This document shows, one piece after another, positions 11,599-23,368 of a stretch of 64,000 nucleotides of DNA. A model generated the notes under the pieces. The model was not told the DNA's origin, ran no database searches, and saw only the letters and a list, made by a program, of their open reading frames with translations. How positions within the stretch are numbered: the first letter of the stretch is position 1; every line of letters starts with the position of its first letter. The translations under genes and the position numbers were made by a program. The stretch covers positions 310,001 through 374,000 of the forward strand of contig JASPKZ010008347.1 of NCBI GenBank assembly GCA_030220185.1. Direction: 5' to 3'. The stretch is from Diploptera punctata. Its lineage: Eukaryota; Arthropoda; Insecta; Blattodea; Blaberidae.

Positions 11599-12427
11599 TG
11601 TTGTTGGATTCATATAAAAAACTACGTTGGAAATGTAGTAAAGTGTAAGTTGTTATAAAAATATATTTACTTAGTTAAAACACAAAAAAGTGTTAAAATT
11701 AAAGTCAAAGCTTTCGTGAATGACCAGTGAAATTACTTCCTGCTATGAATAATTTCTTAATAACATTCACTTTATAAGCTACAGTTTAACATTAGCGACA
11801 TAGGCAATTACTGAACCCCATTTAAACTTCTCACATTACGCTATAAAATTGTACACTTCATTTTCCGTTATATTAAGAAATTATTTCATGAAAGCTGTAC
11901 TTAGTTGGAATTCAACTTTCCCTTTATTTCTTGAAACTATGTTAATGAAAATTATGGAAAATGAAATTGTTCATAAAAGTAATGTGATATTGCAGTTTTC
12001 GGTAGAGAGGGGATCATACGACAACTTCTTGGTAATAAATATTCTGGATTCGGGAACTGCAGCAGTAATGAATTTTCACAAGATCGGATAACGATATATC
12101 AACTCCAATTCAATTAATGGAAACTATAACCTTGTTTCCAGGGTTTAGTCAATACTTCTCCACGCATAGAGCTATTCCCTGCATTATTGCCAACTATGTA
12201 ACTACATACTTTACTTTTTTCTAATAGATTTAATCGAATGTCGTCATTTACGTAGACTAGAGTGGGATAAGGAGGCTAGTGTCTCACATGAGTGCAATGG
12301 TGGAGGTGGGATAAGGAGGCCTGTGTCGCACATGAGTGCAATGGTGGAGGTATGAAATATTTAACTTATTATAATTATATTTTGCGAAATAATATTGTTT
12401 TAATTCGTTATAGTCCTATTTAAATTA
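10201..12427. other. Gene-free AT-rich stretch with microsatellites
   Basis: No supported gene. It holds a (TAA)n run at 11180-11235 followed by a GC-richer block that may be the 3' end of another LINE (about 11236-11400), and a (TTA)n run at 11537-11595. Open frames such as 11849-12091 have no coding signature. Confidence 0.5.
12261..12350 (+). repeat. Tandem 45-bp duplication
   Basis: Two adjacent 45-bp units contain GTGGGATAAGGAGGC and ACATGAGTGCAATGGTGGAG, differing at a few positions. Confidence 0.85.
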
Positions 12428-12477
12428 TTTCTTTGTAACTTATATATATATATATATATATATAAGTTACAAAGAAA
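12428..12477. repeat. Perfect 50-bp palindrome around (TA)n
   Basis: TTTCTTTGTAACT is followed by TA repeats and then the exact complement, giving a 25-bp-arm perfect palindrome. SINE C begins 3 bp after it. Confidence 0.9.
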
Positions 12478-12480
12478 AGA

Positions 12481-12850
12481 AGTCGGCCGCGGTGGCTAGA
12501 GGTTATGTTCCGCCTCTAGTTTCCGAGGGACACGGGTTCAAACCCGCCCGTGGTCGATGGATTTTTTAGGATAGAAAAATCAAAGGTAAAAGTCCTACGG
12601 GAGGGACATTATGCTGTGGGTCCCGAGTCACCTGAATAAAAAGGTTTCTGTGTAAAATGTACCGAATATTCCCACCCTAGTACTACCTTGGTTTCCTAGA
12701 TGTCACTATGAGGCAAAACGCTGACTCCGGGCCACTGAATGACATCTATCCAAAAACAAGTGTAACTAAATTAGTATGATTGAATTTCTCCCTATAGGGG
12801 AAGATCGCTGAAGTTCCGTTAAGAGACACAAGGGCTTACTACTACTACAA
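12481..12850 (+). mobile_element. SINE C (tRNA-derived), full length
   Basis: It starts CGGCCGCGGTGG, has B box GGTTCAAACCC, then a body with TTTTTTAGGATAGAAAAATC and TAGTACTACCTTGGTTTCCT, and ends in a short CTACTACTAC tail. A second copy is split at 50217-50491 and 58234-58365. An imperfect duplication (TACAAAG-type) may flank it. Confidence 0.85.
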
Positions 12851-13103
12851 AGGAATGATGTGAAATATAAATTATAGGGCTATGATTGCTTTGTCAGATA
12901 TGGCAACCTATTAATTTAGGCAGCTTTATTTATTATTATAGTAAAATTATTATACTTACTATTAACAGTATTATATATCAAATTATTCTTATTGTGATAA
13001 AAACATTTTAGATTCTAAAATATTTTAAATTTAGGGTTACGGCGCAAAAGTGGACATTCGAATTTAGAGATGAGTTTGGTTTTATAATGACGCTTATACA
13101 TTA

Positions 13104-15121
13104 GGGTGGGTCGAAAAAACTCATTTTTATTTCGAAGTTGTAATAGCGCGGAAAAGTTGCGATTATATAGACAAAAAATAAATATAAAAAGTATAAAAAT
13201 CGGTTGACATCTTCCCGGTCGCGAAAAGGCTCTAAAGTTTGACAAAACATGAAAAAACTTAATTTTTGCGATTATTTCTTCAATTTTTGAATTAGATGTT
13301 TTCGAAATGTAATAGTTTGTAACGTCTTCAAATAGAGCCTAAAAACATTGTGTTTTAATTTGGTTTAGATCAGTTGACATCTTTCAGTCGCGCATAGGGC
13401 CTAAAATTTGCCAAAATGTTGAAAATGTTTAATATACTTTAATATTCATTTTTTTAAACGTAAAGTTACAGTATTTTTATTTTTGAACATAAGAACATAG
13501 TGTTTTATTATGGTGTGAATACATTTACAACTTCCGGTCGCTCAATGACCCCAATGCTATAGAAAAACAGTACCTGAAAATAGATAGTTAGGCCTATGAC
13601 ATTATGGGTGATAGCAGTAACAACAGGCATGGTACATTTCGATTTGCTCTATATTTAAAAAACTTAAATATTTAAGTTAAAGTATAGTTTTTAACAATAA
13701 ACTTACTTTTATAAAAAAAGAAAAATAGTTCTGAATAAACAGTCCATGTTAGTTGAACCTGTCCATTAGTACTGTTCTCTACTTTGTACCGGGTAGCTGA
13801 AGTTACTTTAAATACTGATTTGCTGGTGAAGTTAGACATGGATGATCTGGACAGCAGAGTGGTTCTTATAATCTGTCTCGAGATTCAGCTCCACAAACTT
13901 TTCGTGACTTTTCCAGTCAGGGATTGAGTCACTTTCGATGTGCGATTTGATCTCGTCGTCACTGATTTCTGCTAACAATGGGAGAGAAGATAATTCACAG
14001 TCCATTCAGTTGATCATTTCTGACTATTCTTGCGCATTGAAGTTGATTTTTGGTAGCGTGAATGTTCTTACTGTTTTCCTTCTTGCATCTATCTGCCTTG
14101 CCTTCAGAATTCCTCGAAGTCCACAAGTGATTTCCAATTTATCTAGAGTGTAATTTGTTAGGACTATTTAACGAATAAAATTAAGCTGTTTACTCACAAA
14201 TCTTTATTTAAATATAGCCATTTTAAAATATTTAAATATTTAATGTAAACGGCCATGTTTGAAAACAAATGAGAAACGTTATGTTTCACTTGTTTATCCC
14301 TGCAACCAGATCACATTATTTATTGCCAAAGGATCGCAATATTATAAGAATGCACCCTAGTAGAGAAAACATGAAACGCATCAAACTGTATATTAATTAA
14401 TTTCTGATGTCGTATGATGTAAATATGTTAGTTATATTTTTCTGGAACGTTATTTCCTGGGGAAAAAATAGTTTAAGAAAGTGCAAACAGTGCTTTTTTT
14501 TGTAGTATAATCAATTTCTACAAATGTTTTTATATTATCTCCCGCAACCACGATAAGGTTACATTCGTGCACTATATATCTGGTAGCTACATGCAGTCAC
14601 TGCAAAAAAAAATGCTATGACCGATTCAGAATGTTAAAAAGGAGCTTGATTTTACAGTGATAAAATTAAATTGATAAAATCGAGGTGAAAAATGACTGTG
14701 ATTGGTTGTAAATAAAAAATCATTGAAATGTGATTGGTCATTGACTCCCATTTGGGGCATGAGTTAAATAGTCAAATATAAAAAATGCGTAAAAATGTAA
14801 TTTTTTCATTATTTTCACAAATTTTGGGGCTTATGCGCGACCGGATATCAACTGATCTAAACCAAATTAAAACACAATGTTTTTAGGCTCTATTTGAAGA
14901 GTTAGAAACTATTACATTACGAAAACATCTAATTCAAAAATTGAAGAAATAATCGCAAAAATGAAGTTTCTTTTATATTTTGTCAAATTTAGAGCCTTTG
15001 CGCGACCGAAAGATGTCGACCGATTTTTATATGTTTTATATGTATTTTTTGTCTATATAATTTGCAACTTTTCCGCGCTATTACAACTTCGAAATAAAAA
15101 AATTATTTTTTCGACCCACTC
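13104..15121. mobile_element. Non-autonomous TIR DNA transposon, TA target duplication
   Basis: Terminal inverted repeats of about 330 bp (13104-13430 and 14790-15121) begin GGGTGGGTCGAAAAAA and GAGTGGGTCGAAAAAA. Each is bordered by TA (13102-13103 and 15122-15123). Within each arm a motif of the type GACATCTT..GGTCGCGxAxxGGC recurs at about 145-bp spacing, so the arms are themselves repeated. The 1.35-kb centre has no transposase frame. The TA duplication suggests mobilisation by a Tc1/mariner-like or other TA-targeting enzyme. Confidence 0.8.
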
Positions 15122-15825
15122 TATTATGCATGTCCAACAATAAAACAAAACAAAAATTGCGGACCATCCGGAAGCAAGCCGAAAAAATAACAATTAGTAA
15201 AGAACTATTAGAACTATTTCTCATTCCACCTCCATTAGTTTACTGCACATTGCATCGAATTGGTAGCTAAAATACAATGCTGAACTTTTTTATATAAATT
15301 TACAGAAGTGTGTGATTTATTAGGTAAGTTGAGATGAGAATAAGTTATTGTACACCAGGAGCGTGCGATTTATTTAGAAGAAGGAAAGTGTACTTAAGAT
15401 TATTTACTGGAATGTGCGATATATTTAATTAGGTTTAGATTAATGCAAATTAGTGTAAACTAGTTGAATGAAATATATGTAATTTATTTCGTTAGTTCAG
15501 TGGATTAATTTTGCCACTATTCATTTTCGAGAAATATGTACGATGACGTTTCGATTACTGTCGATAATCGCTTCAATTAACAGATATTTCTTAAGATTCG
15601 TCGTGGTGTTGAAAGTCAGTTTTCTTAAATTTCAGTTTGCTTTGTAATTTTGGTAACATAGCACTGCAATTTTATTACAATAAAATGCTTATTGTGCGTA
15701 TTTCGTCTCTCTACTGAAGAAAACATTTAACCATGTTTCCATTCTGGAAAAAACATAATATGAATATTGGAACTGACGTCATAACCACAATGGCTGGTAC
15801 AATCGTCAGGTAACATAGGAAATAG

Positions 15826-16690
15826 TCTAATATCTTATATATAAAAATTAACGTTTGTTTGTTTGCATATTTATTTGTTTGTTGGTGCTTTATGCGCGGC
15901 CATAACGTTGATCCGATTGTGATGGGGTTTTTGCAAAATGTTCAGGAGATTCCCGGGATGAACATAGGCTATAAGAGAGTTGTGATACTAATCTCCTACA
16001 CCCTTAAAAATCGCCCTTTGTAGTGGAAAACGTGAAAAAGAATAACTCTTTGGACGCTTAAATGGCTTACGCTGCCTAAACCATAATAAATACACAAAAT
16101 TAATGTACACAGAATTGAATATCTTAAAGAGCTCTACAAAAAAGTCCGCTACAGCATATGTTTATCTCTTATGGATAACTCACTAAAACCATTTTTGTCT
16201 TTGATTGATACCAAGGGTCTCGCGCCGTAGCCGAGTGGTTAAGGCAAGAAGTCTTGGCGCAGAACTACGGTATTTACGCTGGTTCGAGTCTCTACGAGGG
16301 AAGAAATTTTTCTCATGGAATGTCGGCCAGTATGGGACCGGGGCACAGTGGGTCAGAAATGAAATCTAGCTAAAATGAGTATTTTGACTCACTCTCATCA
16401 ATTTATCTTTTTTTCACTCTAATATAATTGTTATATGACTGTTCTTAACTTATCTGCAAAGGAGGGTACAATTCTAATGTTCATGACTGCGTGACGTCAT
16501 CATTCATACTTCTTGAGCCACAACAGTAGGTTGTAAGAGGTTTTCTTGTGAACTTATTCAATAATATCTAATTATGTTCTAATTGCTGAATTTTATGGTA
16601 AAAAAGTAAAATATTTTTATCGTCCGCCCATGACATGAGAATTGAACGTTCGGGCAGGACAACGTCTGCCTGGTACGCTAGTAATATAGT
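15826..16690 (+). mobile_element. Helitron-like non-autonomous element (probable)
   Basis: The start TATCTTATATATAAAAATTAACG and an early block GTGATGGGGTTTTTGCAAAATG are followed by a 3' end with a GGCAG..CTGCC hairpin and terminal GCTAGT (about 16655-16685). Helitrons end in CTRR preceded by a short hairpin and lack TIRs and TSDs, which fits. A 3'-end copy is at 46415-46713. SINE E sequence (16212-16350) lies inside. Confidence 0.55.
16212..16350 (+). mobile_element. SINE E 5' part (Leu/Ser-type tRNA head)
   Basis: GCGCCGTAGCCGAGTGGTTAAGGC resembles the A-box half of a class II tRNA, and GGTTCGAGTCTC is the B box. The body starts with TTTCTCATGGAATGTCGGCC. The family recurs on minus at 26012-26280, 35455-35700 and 46936-47279, and on plus at 23742-24000. 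Confidence 0.8.
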
Positions 16691-17060
16691 TTTGTTTGTT
16701 CGTACCTTATGCGCAACCATACCGTTGATCCGATTGTGATGGGGCTTTTTGCAAAATGTTCAGGAGATTCCCGGGATGAACATAGGCGATAAGAGAGTTG
16801 TAATACTCAACTCCTACACCCTTAAAAATCGCCCTTTGTAGTAGAAAACGTGAAAAAAACTAGCTCTTTGGACGTTTAAATGGCTTACGCTGCCTAAACC
16901 ATAACAAAATCACAAAATTAATGTACGCAGAATTGAATATCTCAAAAAGCTCTACAAAAAAGTCCGCGACAGCATATGTTTATCTCTTACGGATAACTCA
17001 CAATAACCATTTTTGTCTTTCATCCATGCCAAGAAAATCGAGACAAGTGCCGGTACGAAC
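16691..17060 (+). repeat. Second copy of the Helitron-like 5' block
   Basis: Direct repeat of about 15860-16200 with roughly 95% identity by eye, sharing GTTGATCCGATTGTGATGGG and TTCAGGAGATTCCCGGGATG. It starts immediately after the CTAGT end of the first copy, so two units are head to tail. Confidence 0.85.
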
Positions 17061-17181
17061 AGTTAGTGCAGAAATTATATAGACACCCTTAAAAAATAAC
17101 ACAGACAGAAATAAATAATTTCATTATTTCTTCTCTACATACACAAACAAAAAATACACACCTTTAAATTGAACTCTATTA

Positions 17182-18590
17182 GGTTAAATACACGCATTTT
17201 CCTCTGTTTTAACATGACAATTAACGAGTAAAAAAAATAATTTCTACAGGAACAACAAAAATTAACCAACAAAAAGTATTGATACAGTACTAAGTTTTGG
17301 TAAACAAAATGTTCACATGAAGTCGAGTGGGGGTGGGTCTGGTAGTGTTGTTATTTACTCTAGCCATGAGTAGTTTGCTGTAAATGTGTGTGTTTTGGCT
17401 GAAGATTACCGTTGGAATTGGGCGCAAAGATAGAAAGACCCAAGGAGAAGAAATGGAATTAATTATTGGTTTGCATAATCAGTGTAAATCGCTAAATGGA
17501 ATTAGTGAAGTAATTGGAAGGCCAAGACCAAACATTCAGCATATTGATAGAGTTGGCAAAAGAAAATCTTTTGAAAATAGCCACAGATCAGGACGTCCTA
17601 GAAAACTGTATGTTAATGTTGAAAAATCATTAATGAGAAAAGTAAAGCAAAAACCTAACAGTAGTGCCCCTAAATTAGCAGCTAGTATCAATAATGACTT
17701 CAATATTAGTATTTCTGCTATCAGTGTTCATAACAGTCTATGGGCTAACGAACTGAATGGGAAAACAGCCCCTATAAAATGCTTAGTAAGTGAAGAAAAC
17801 TGAAAGAAAAATTTAAACTTCGCTAAAACACACATAAAGAGCCCCAAAGAATTTTGTAAAAAAGTTATTTATACTGAGGAGCCTAAATTCAACATTTCCT
17901 GTTCAGATGGAAGAAGAAAAGTCTGGAGGAATTAAAATACAAAGCTACAAAAGCAAAATCTCCAACCCACTGTGAAACATAGTGGTGGTTCTTTATTAGT
18001 ATGGGGTTACATGAATATATCTGGAGTCGGGACTTTACATTTTATCGATGGTGTGATGGATCACAAACAGGATACTGTATGATCATACTGAAGACCAATT
18101 TTCATACATCTGCAGAGAAAATGGGGATTAAACAACTTTTTGTATTTATGCAAGATAATGATCCCAAACAAATCGGTTTTAATACGCGTTTATGGATTTT
18201 GTATAACACAGCAAAGTACATGTAAACGCCTCCCTAGTCTCCGGACATAAACTCCATTGAGAACTTATGGGAACACTTGAAAAGGAGAATTCATTCAAGG
18301 CAGGTTTCCAACAATCATGACCTGAGAAACGCTTTGGAAGAAGAATGGAGAAATATACTTTCTTCAGTAACTTCAAATTTAGTCCGGTCGATGCTATGTC
18401 ATCCTCAAGCCATCTTGTAATCAAAGGAGCTCCTAACGAAGCATTGAACTCAAAAAATAAAGACTCAAAACAATCTTAATATGAGACTGTATCAATACTT
18501 TTGTTTGTTAATTTTTGTTGTTCGTATATACATTATTTTTTACTCGTTAATTGTTATGTTAAAACAGAGGAAACTGCGTTTATTTAACTT
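17182..18590 (+). mobile_element. Tc1/mariner-like transposon, decayed
   Basis: Terminal inverted repeats of about 105 bp (17182-17288 and 18489-18590) share TTAAATA..CGCA, CCTCTGTTTTAACAT and AATTAACGAGTAAAAAA. TA dinucleotides at 17180-17181 and 18591-18592 form the expected target duplication. A transposase pseudogene lies between them. Confidence 0.85.
17384..18475 (+). pseudogene. Tc1-like transposase pseudogene
   Basis: The frame 17384-17803 carries a helix-turn-helix-like N-terminal domain and the GRPRKL-type linker motif of Tc1 transposases. After a break, 18001-18225 contains MQDNDPKQ, the second catalytic Asp region (usually QDNDPKH). A further frame at about 18220-18420 contains a PDINSIENLWEHLKRRI-type block with the third acidic residue. 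Several stops and frameshifts interrupt it. The Asp near 17870-17900 (first catalytic acid) is in a shifted frame, reading near VIYTEEPKFN-like sequence, and seems altered. It cannot make active protein. Confidence 0.85.
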
Positions 18591-18592
18591 TA

Positions 18593-19535
18593 CTTACTCA
18601 CTGGCACTATCGAACCCGTAGGTTCATGGCCGCGCGGACATAAGCTCTCCATACATCCCTATCCTGAACTAATGCTTTCCAATCATTCCCTGTATAATCT
18701 ACTTCTCTCAAATCATAGTCAATGTTGTTCTCCCACCTCATTCTTGGTCTACCAACTGGGCGTTTTCCTTCTGGCTTTCTTACAAGAAGTTTCCATGCAC
18801 TTAACTGTTCTTATTATATCTGGCTTCTATAATGATCATGTAGTTCATTGTTACTAAGTCTTCTCCATTCACCTGTCTGTTCATCTCTCTTTGGTCCAAA
18901 AAATTTCCTAAGTACTTTATTCTCAAATACTTGTAATCTCCTTTCCTCCCTTAAAGTAAGATCCCATGTTTCGCACCCATATAATATAACTGGTAGAATA
19001 ATAGTTTTATATATTTTCACTTTAATGTTTTTTGAAAGGAGTTGGCACATCAAGAGTCTCTGCAATGCATAATAGCACGCATTTCCAGAATTGAGCCTAT
19101 CTTTAATTTCTTTGTGCATCTCATTCCTATTTGTGACTATTGCTCCTAGGTACCTGAATTCAGCCACCGCCTCAAAATTTCCCTCATTTGTCATCAGCCA
19201 TTATATAATGTATTTCTACGTGTGACCATATATTTAGTTTTATTGATATTTACTTCCAGTCCTAATTTCTTAGTGTAACTCGATAGTGTGTGCGTGTTGT
19301 CCTTTAGTATCTCCTCGCTATCGGCCAATAGTACTACATCATCAGCATAAACTAACAGCTTATTATTACCATTGAGTTGTAAGCCGCCCTCATTCTCTAA
19401 AGATTTAATGGCATGCTCTAGTACAAAATTAAATAGTAGAGGATATAGTGCATCTCCTTGCTTCAACCCATTCTGGATTTCAAAAGTGTCTGAATTATTT
19501 AACTTTATAGAGTGCAATGTAAAGGTGTATAATTT
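18593..19535 (-). pseudogene. RTE-like LINE RT pseudogene, 3' half
   Basis: Minus frames 19517-19194 and 19194-18814 join at an in-frame-looking break. The first has FEIQNGLKQGDALYPLLFNF (the RT palm GLKQGD motif) and LLVYADDVVLLAD with intact YADD. The second has EFRYLGAIVTNRNEMHKEI, LPVILYGCETWDLTLREERR and RKFFGPKRDEQTGEWRR. The last about 75 codons (18800-18600) are shifted but show RDVWRAYVRA-type sequence. The 3' terminus begins immediately beside the TA flank of the Tc1-like element. It is 5'-truncated at about 19535, and is the best preserved copy of this family in the window. Confidence 0.9.
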
Positions 19536-19649
19536 TGTTTTTGTATAGAGTGAATAAATAATTAAATTATTTATTTATCTTTGTGATATTTTAAGTGTAT
19601 GGATACTTTTCTGCACTAACTGTACATTCCTGTGCAAGCTTAGCAGCAC

Positions 19650-20190
19650 ATGACGGGCATTCTTTTACGGATAACTCACAATAACGAATTTTGTCTTTTA
19701 GCTCATTAATGCCAAGAAGAGCGAGGTAACTAGATTCCCGGGCAACACCGGTAATCGGCACGGGGAATCTCAAAATAATTACGATATACATTTATAATTA
19801 TTTTTCATTTTACTTATTCAACTAATAATAGGAAGTACATCAATTTTCGTCTTTCAGTTCATTTATGCCAAGAAGATCGGGATGAGTAGATTCCCGGACA
19901 ACGCCGGGTAAACAGCACGGGGTATATAAAACTAATTACGATATAAATTTTACCTTTCACTTATTTGACTAAACATAAAACACATTAATGTTCGTATTTC
20001 AGCTCATTTATGTCAAGAAGATCGGGATAAGTAAATTCCCGGGCAACGTCGGGTAATCAGCACAGGGTATCTAAAAAAATATAAATTTATAATTATTCTT
20101 CATTTTACTTATTCAACTAAACATAAAATGCACATTAATTTTAATTTATTTAGGCGTAGTAGCGCACGCCGGGTATTATTTAGTGTTTTA
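19650..20190 (+). repeat. Three tandem units with CCGGGCAACGCCGGGTA-type ends
   Basis: Units of about 142-156 bp start near 19700, 19855 and 19998. Each contains TTTATGCCAAGAAGATCGGG and a GGGCAACGCCGGGTAA hairpin motif. The first is preceded by TTTACGGATAACTCACAATA, which is also in the 15.8-17.0 kb repeats, so this is related Helitron-like terminal sequence that has multiplied in tandem. Confidence 0.7.
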
Positions 20191-20339
20191 TAAATTATTA
20201 TTTTCCTGTTTTGTTTCTGGAAGGTCCGCTATTTTTCTTTTATATTTGACGTCCGTAAGCTTCAATTTAAAACCAAAATTATCTTGAAATTTGGATGTCC
20301 AATTTTTGCGTCGTACACTATATTTAGAAATATAATTTA

Positions 20340-21010
20340 TCATTTAGATTGTTTCTTTTTAAATTTGTCTTATTATTGTTGTTGCTATTTATCAGGTGTT
20401 ACCATGTCTTTAACGTCTTCTTCTGTTCATTTCAAGACACTATAGCCAATCTCCATTCTTTCTCCTTACTGCAAACTTCTTTCATTGTTCTGATTACTTC
20501 CTCAGTCCATATTAGTTTTGATCATCCTCTCTTCTTTCTTCCTGTCAAATTTCATTCATAAATCGTATTCGGTCTTACATCACCCATTTCGTGTGTTCAA
20601 ATCATCTTAATTGTGTTCTGAAAATGTTCTATTAGGGATCCTTACACTTTCATATTTTCTCTTATAACTTTATCTCTAAATTTTTCTCTCCTTGAAATCC
20701 TTGCTGATTGTAGCCAAAAGTTTCAGTCGAATATAAATAATCTTCTGTCTTGGTCTCTTATACCATATCTTTGAACCATATTATGTTATCGTAATGTTAA
20801 CAATTACATTATAAATGTTGGTTTTTATTTTTATTTGATACATTTATCCCATAAAGTACTGTTCAGTTGTGATATTGGGCCTACTACCCAGCTTACTCTT
20901 GATTTTATGTTAACTTCACGACTCCCATTCTTAGTTATTCTGACTCCAATATCTGTATTACATTCTTTGCAATGTTTTATTATTCTTTTTCCATTTTTTA
21001 ATATTGATTA
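20340..21010 (-). pseudogene. Degenerate LINE RT fragment
   Basis: No long frame survives, but minus-strand translation of about 20960-20850 gives a GVRITKNGSREVNIKSRVSW-type stretch like the YLG-I-x-x-G-x-EI-R region of RTE/R1-like RT. The remainder reads as Lys/Arg-rich shifted pieces of the following C-terminal domain. The clade is not assignable. Confidence 0.5.
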
Positions 21011-21069
21011 TTTTGTGTATGCTCATATTTTTATTATTACTATTATTATTGTTACTATTATTAATATTA

Positions 21070-21870
21070 AGCAGGTATAGGGACAATAGAGGAGCAAAAT
21101 GACTGGTGCTTCTGTTTGTTTGTAATTTGCACATCTGCTTGTGTTTATTGTATTAGCGTCAGCTACAGAACACAGGCTATTGTGCGGATCCCCAATTAAT
21201 ACAGAAGAGCGTCTGCCATTTCTCTTCATTACCAAGTCTCCACAAGCCTTCTGTCCTTAGGCAATTTCAGTTAATTCCTCTTTATTTGCACTACTATTAT
21301 TGCATTGTTTCGCGAGAAAATAAATTATATCTTACTGAAAAGTTAACTAAATTCTTACAAAAAATACAATTATTAGACCGTAATTGAGAAATTCCATATG
21401 TGACTGATTGACATTTACAATACATTTTTGCAGCAAAATACTTGCATAAATATTACAATTGGTTGAAACTGGGGGTGTTATCAACGTGATATGATAGAGG
21501 AAACGTGTGCGATTAAGATTTTACATAAATTAAAACTTCTGAAGAAAAACAATGTTATTTATTTTCTATCAAAGTATGTGGGACTGACTGACATAAATGT
21601 CAACTCATCATGCAGCTTAACATGTTCATCTAAATCATTCTCTGAAATGTGATTCCCATTTCAATTTTCCAAAATACTGTTTGGAGGGCACATTTCAAGT
21701 TAAGTTTTAAATAAAAAACGAAACCTAAATCACAATTAACACCGAAGTTATGACCTAATATGTGATGTGTGACTGACTGACCTTATTCTGTGACTGACTG
21801 ACATATCTGAACTTTATTTAGACATTCAAAATGAAAATATTACACAAATGTGACAAAATACTATGAAACT
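21070..21870. other. Gene-free stretch with recurring TGACTGACTGAC motif
   Basis: I see no gene. GTGACTGACTGAC or a close variant occurs near 21400, 21585, 21768 and 21790, and an inverted form near 24893. Confidence 0.4.
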
Positions 21871-21871
21871 A

Positions 21872-22439
21872 CAGAGTGATTCAGAAATATGGCTATACGT
21901 TTGATCGCATTTTGTGACGAAAATATTATTATTAAAGGACATATGATGTTATCATTGGAAAGGAAATCCTTCAAATTACAACAATAGAACAAAACAAAAC
22001 AAATCACTGCTCACGTGCAGCTTGGCGGGTTGATTTTTATGGGCTAGCGTCAAACACCTCCACAATTCTCTTCGTTGTTTCTGCATCCGTGCTAATGCGA
22101 GGCCTTCCAGGAGGTTATGCATCCATCCCGTTTCCAGCAGTCGTTTTCTCTACTTCCCCACAGTCGACGGCTGCAATGCTACGTTAAACTCACGTCTTGT
22201 CCGTCTTGCGGCCTCACGATCATTAGCATACGTTATTGCCCATGCAGCAATTGTAATTTATACTGTTGCATATTCAACGCCATTTTGACTAATGACGTAA
22301 GTTCTACTCTGTTTTGTTTTATTCCAGTGTTGTAATTTGAATAATTGCCTTTCCAACGGTAATTTCATATTTCCTGAAATGGTAATATTTTCATCACACA
22401 ACGCGATCAAACGTATAGCTATATTTATGATTCACCCCG
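21872..22439. mobile_element. Small TIR element (mariner-like deletion derivative)
   Basis: Inverted ends of about 125 bp (21872-22000 and 22310-22439) start CAGAGTGATTCA and CGGGGTGAATCA and share GCTATACGTTTGATCGC. TA flanks both sides (21870-21871 and 22440-22441). The roughly 300-bp centre may be transposase debris, but no motif is secure. Confidence 0.8.
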
Positions 22440-22583
22440 TAGATAAACAGCTTCGCTAACAGAGATTAATAAGAACTGAAACACTTTATCAATTCCACGA
22501 AAATTGTTAAATTTAATTTTGCTGTAAAATAAATATTAATTTAAAGTATTAATATAATTCTATTAACTCGCTTATCATGGACC

Positions 22584-22899
22584 AGTCCACCGCTGTGGTC
22601 TCGAGGTAGCGTGCTGCCTTGTCACGCAGCGGGCCCGGGTTCGATCCCCGGTCGGGGCAGTTTTTCTGGGTGAGGTTTTTATCGGGGTTTTTCCTCACCT
22701 GTAAGACAAATGTCAGGAAAAATTTAAGGCCCAAACGGTCCCCGAAATCATATGGCCATCATCATCATCATCCTTCACCGGTGTGGAAAGCAACGGGAAG
22801 CTACCACACCTACAATTCCCTAGTAAAGCTGCAAGCATAGCATGAAAATGCTATGATTGTAGTGAAGGACCTGCCCTCGGGCAGAATTACTATGGATGG
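22584..22899 (+). mobile_element. SINE A copy
   Basis: The tRNA-like head has A-box region GTGGTCTCGAGGTAGCGTGC and B box GGTTCGATCCC. The body has GGGTGAGGTTTTTATCGGGG and the 3' end CCTTCACCGGTGTGG. A 10-bp duplication with one mismatch, ATCATGKACC, lies at 22574-22583 and 22900-22909. Confidence 0.9.
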
Positions 22900-23021
22900 A
22901 TCATGTACCATTTTAAATTATATACGGTAAACTATAAAACATATTAATATTTAATAACAAAGTCCCTTCTCTATTGTTAAATATACTTACTATAATTGTG
23001 TATATATATATATATATATAT

Positions 23022-23296
23022 AATAACTTTTTGGACTTTTGTGAAATAAAATATTTCCTGTGCAATGAGTGGGTGAATTTTCCCTTAAAACCATTGAAAA
23101 ATACCTTCATTTCACTGAGCTTTAAGAAAAGGTCACTCCGAAATATATTTATATATCAATATTTAATATTGATTTGGGGGTGACCTTTTTTTGAAGTTCA
23201 GTAAAATGAAGGCCTTTTTCAATGGTTTAAGCAAAAGTTCACCCATCTATTGCACAGGAAATATTTTATTTCACAGAAGTCAAAAAAGTCATAACC

Positions 23297-23304
<8 letters not shown>
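23022..23304. repeat. Imperfect palindrome, about 120-bp arms
   Basis: The arms at 23022-23140 and 23176-23304 share inverted GTGAAATAAAATATTTCCTG and CATTTCACTGAGCTTTAAGA-type sequence at roughly 85-90% identity. (TA)n runs border both outer ends. This is a foldback/MITE-like structure. Confidence 0.85.
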
Positions 23305-23332
<28 letters not shown>

Positions 23333-23368
23333 ATAATTAAATGTTTAACATTGAGCAATGCAAGCTTA

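Noticed and set aside
11849..12091. 80-aa plus frame as a small secreted or membrane protein
   Set aside because: No signal peptide pattern or homology; AT-rich chance frame.
13015..13245. 76-aa minus frame (and the similar frame at 14961-15143)
   Set aside because: The two frames are the two TIR arms of the same DNA element read in opposite orientation, not genes.
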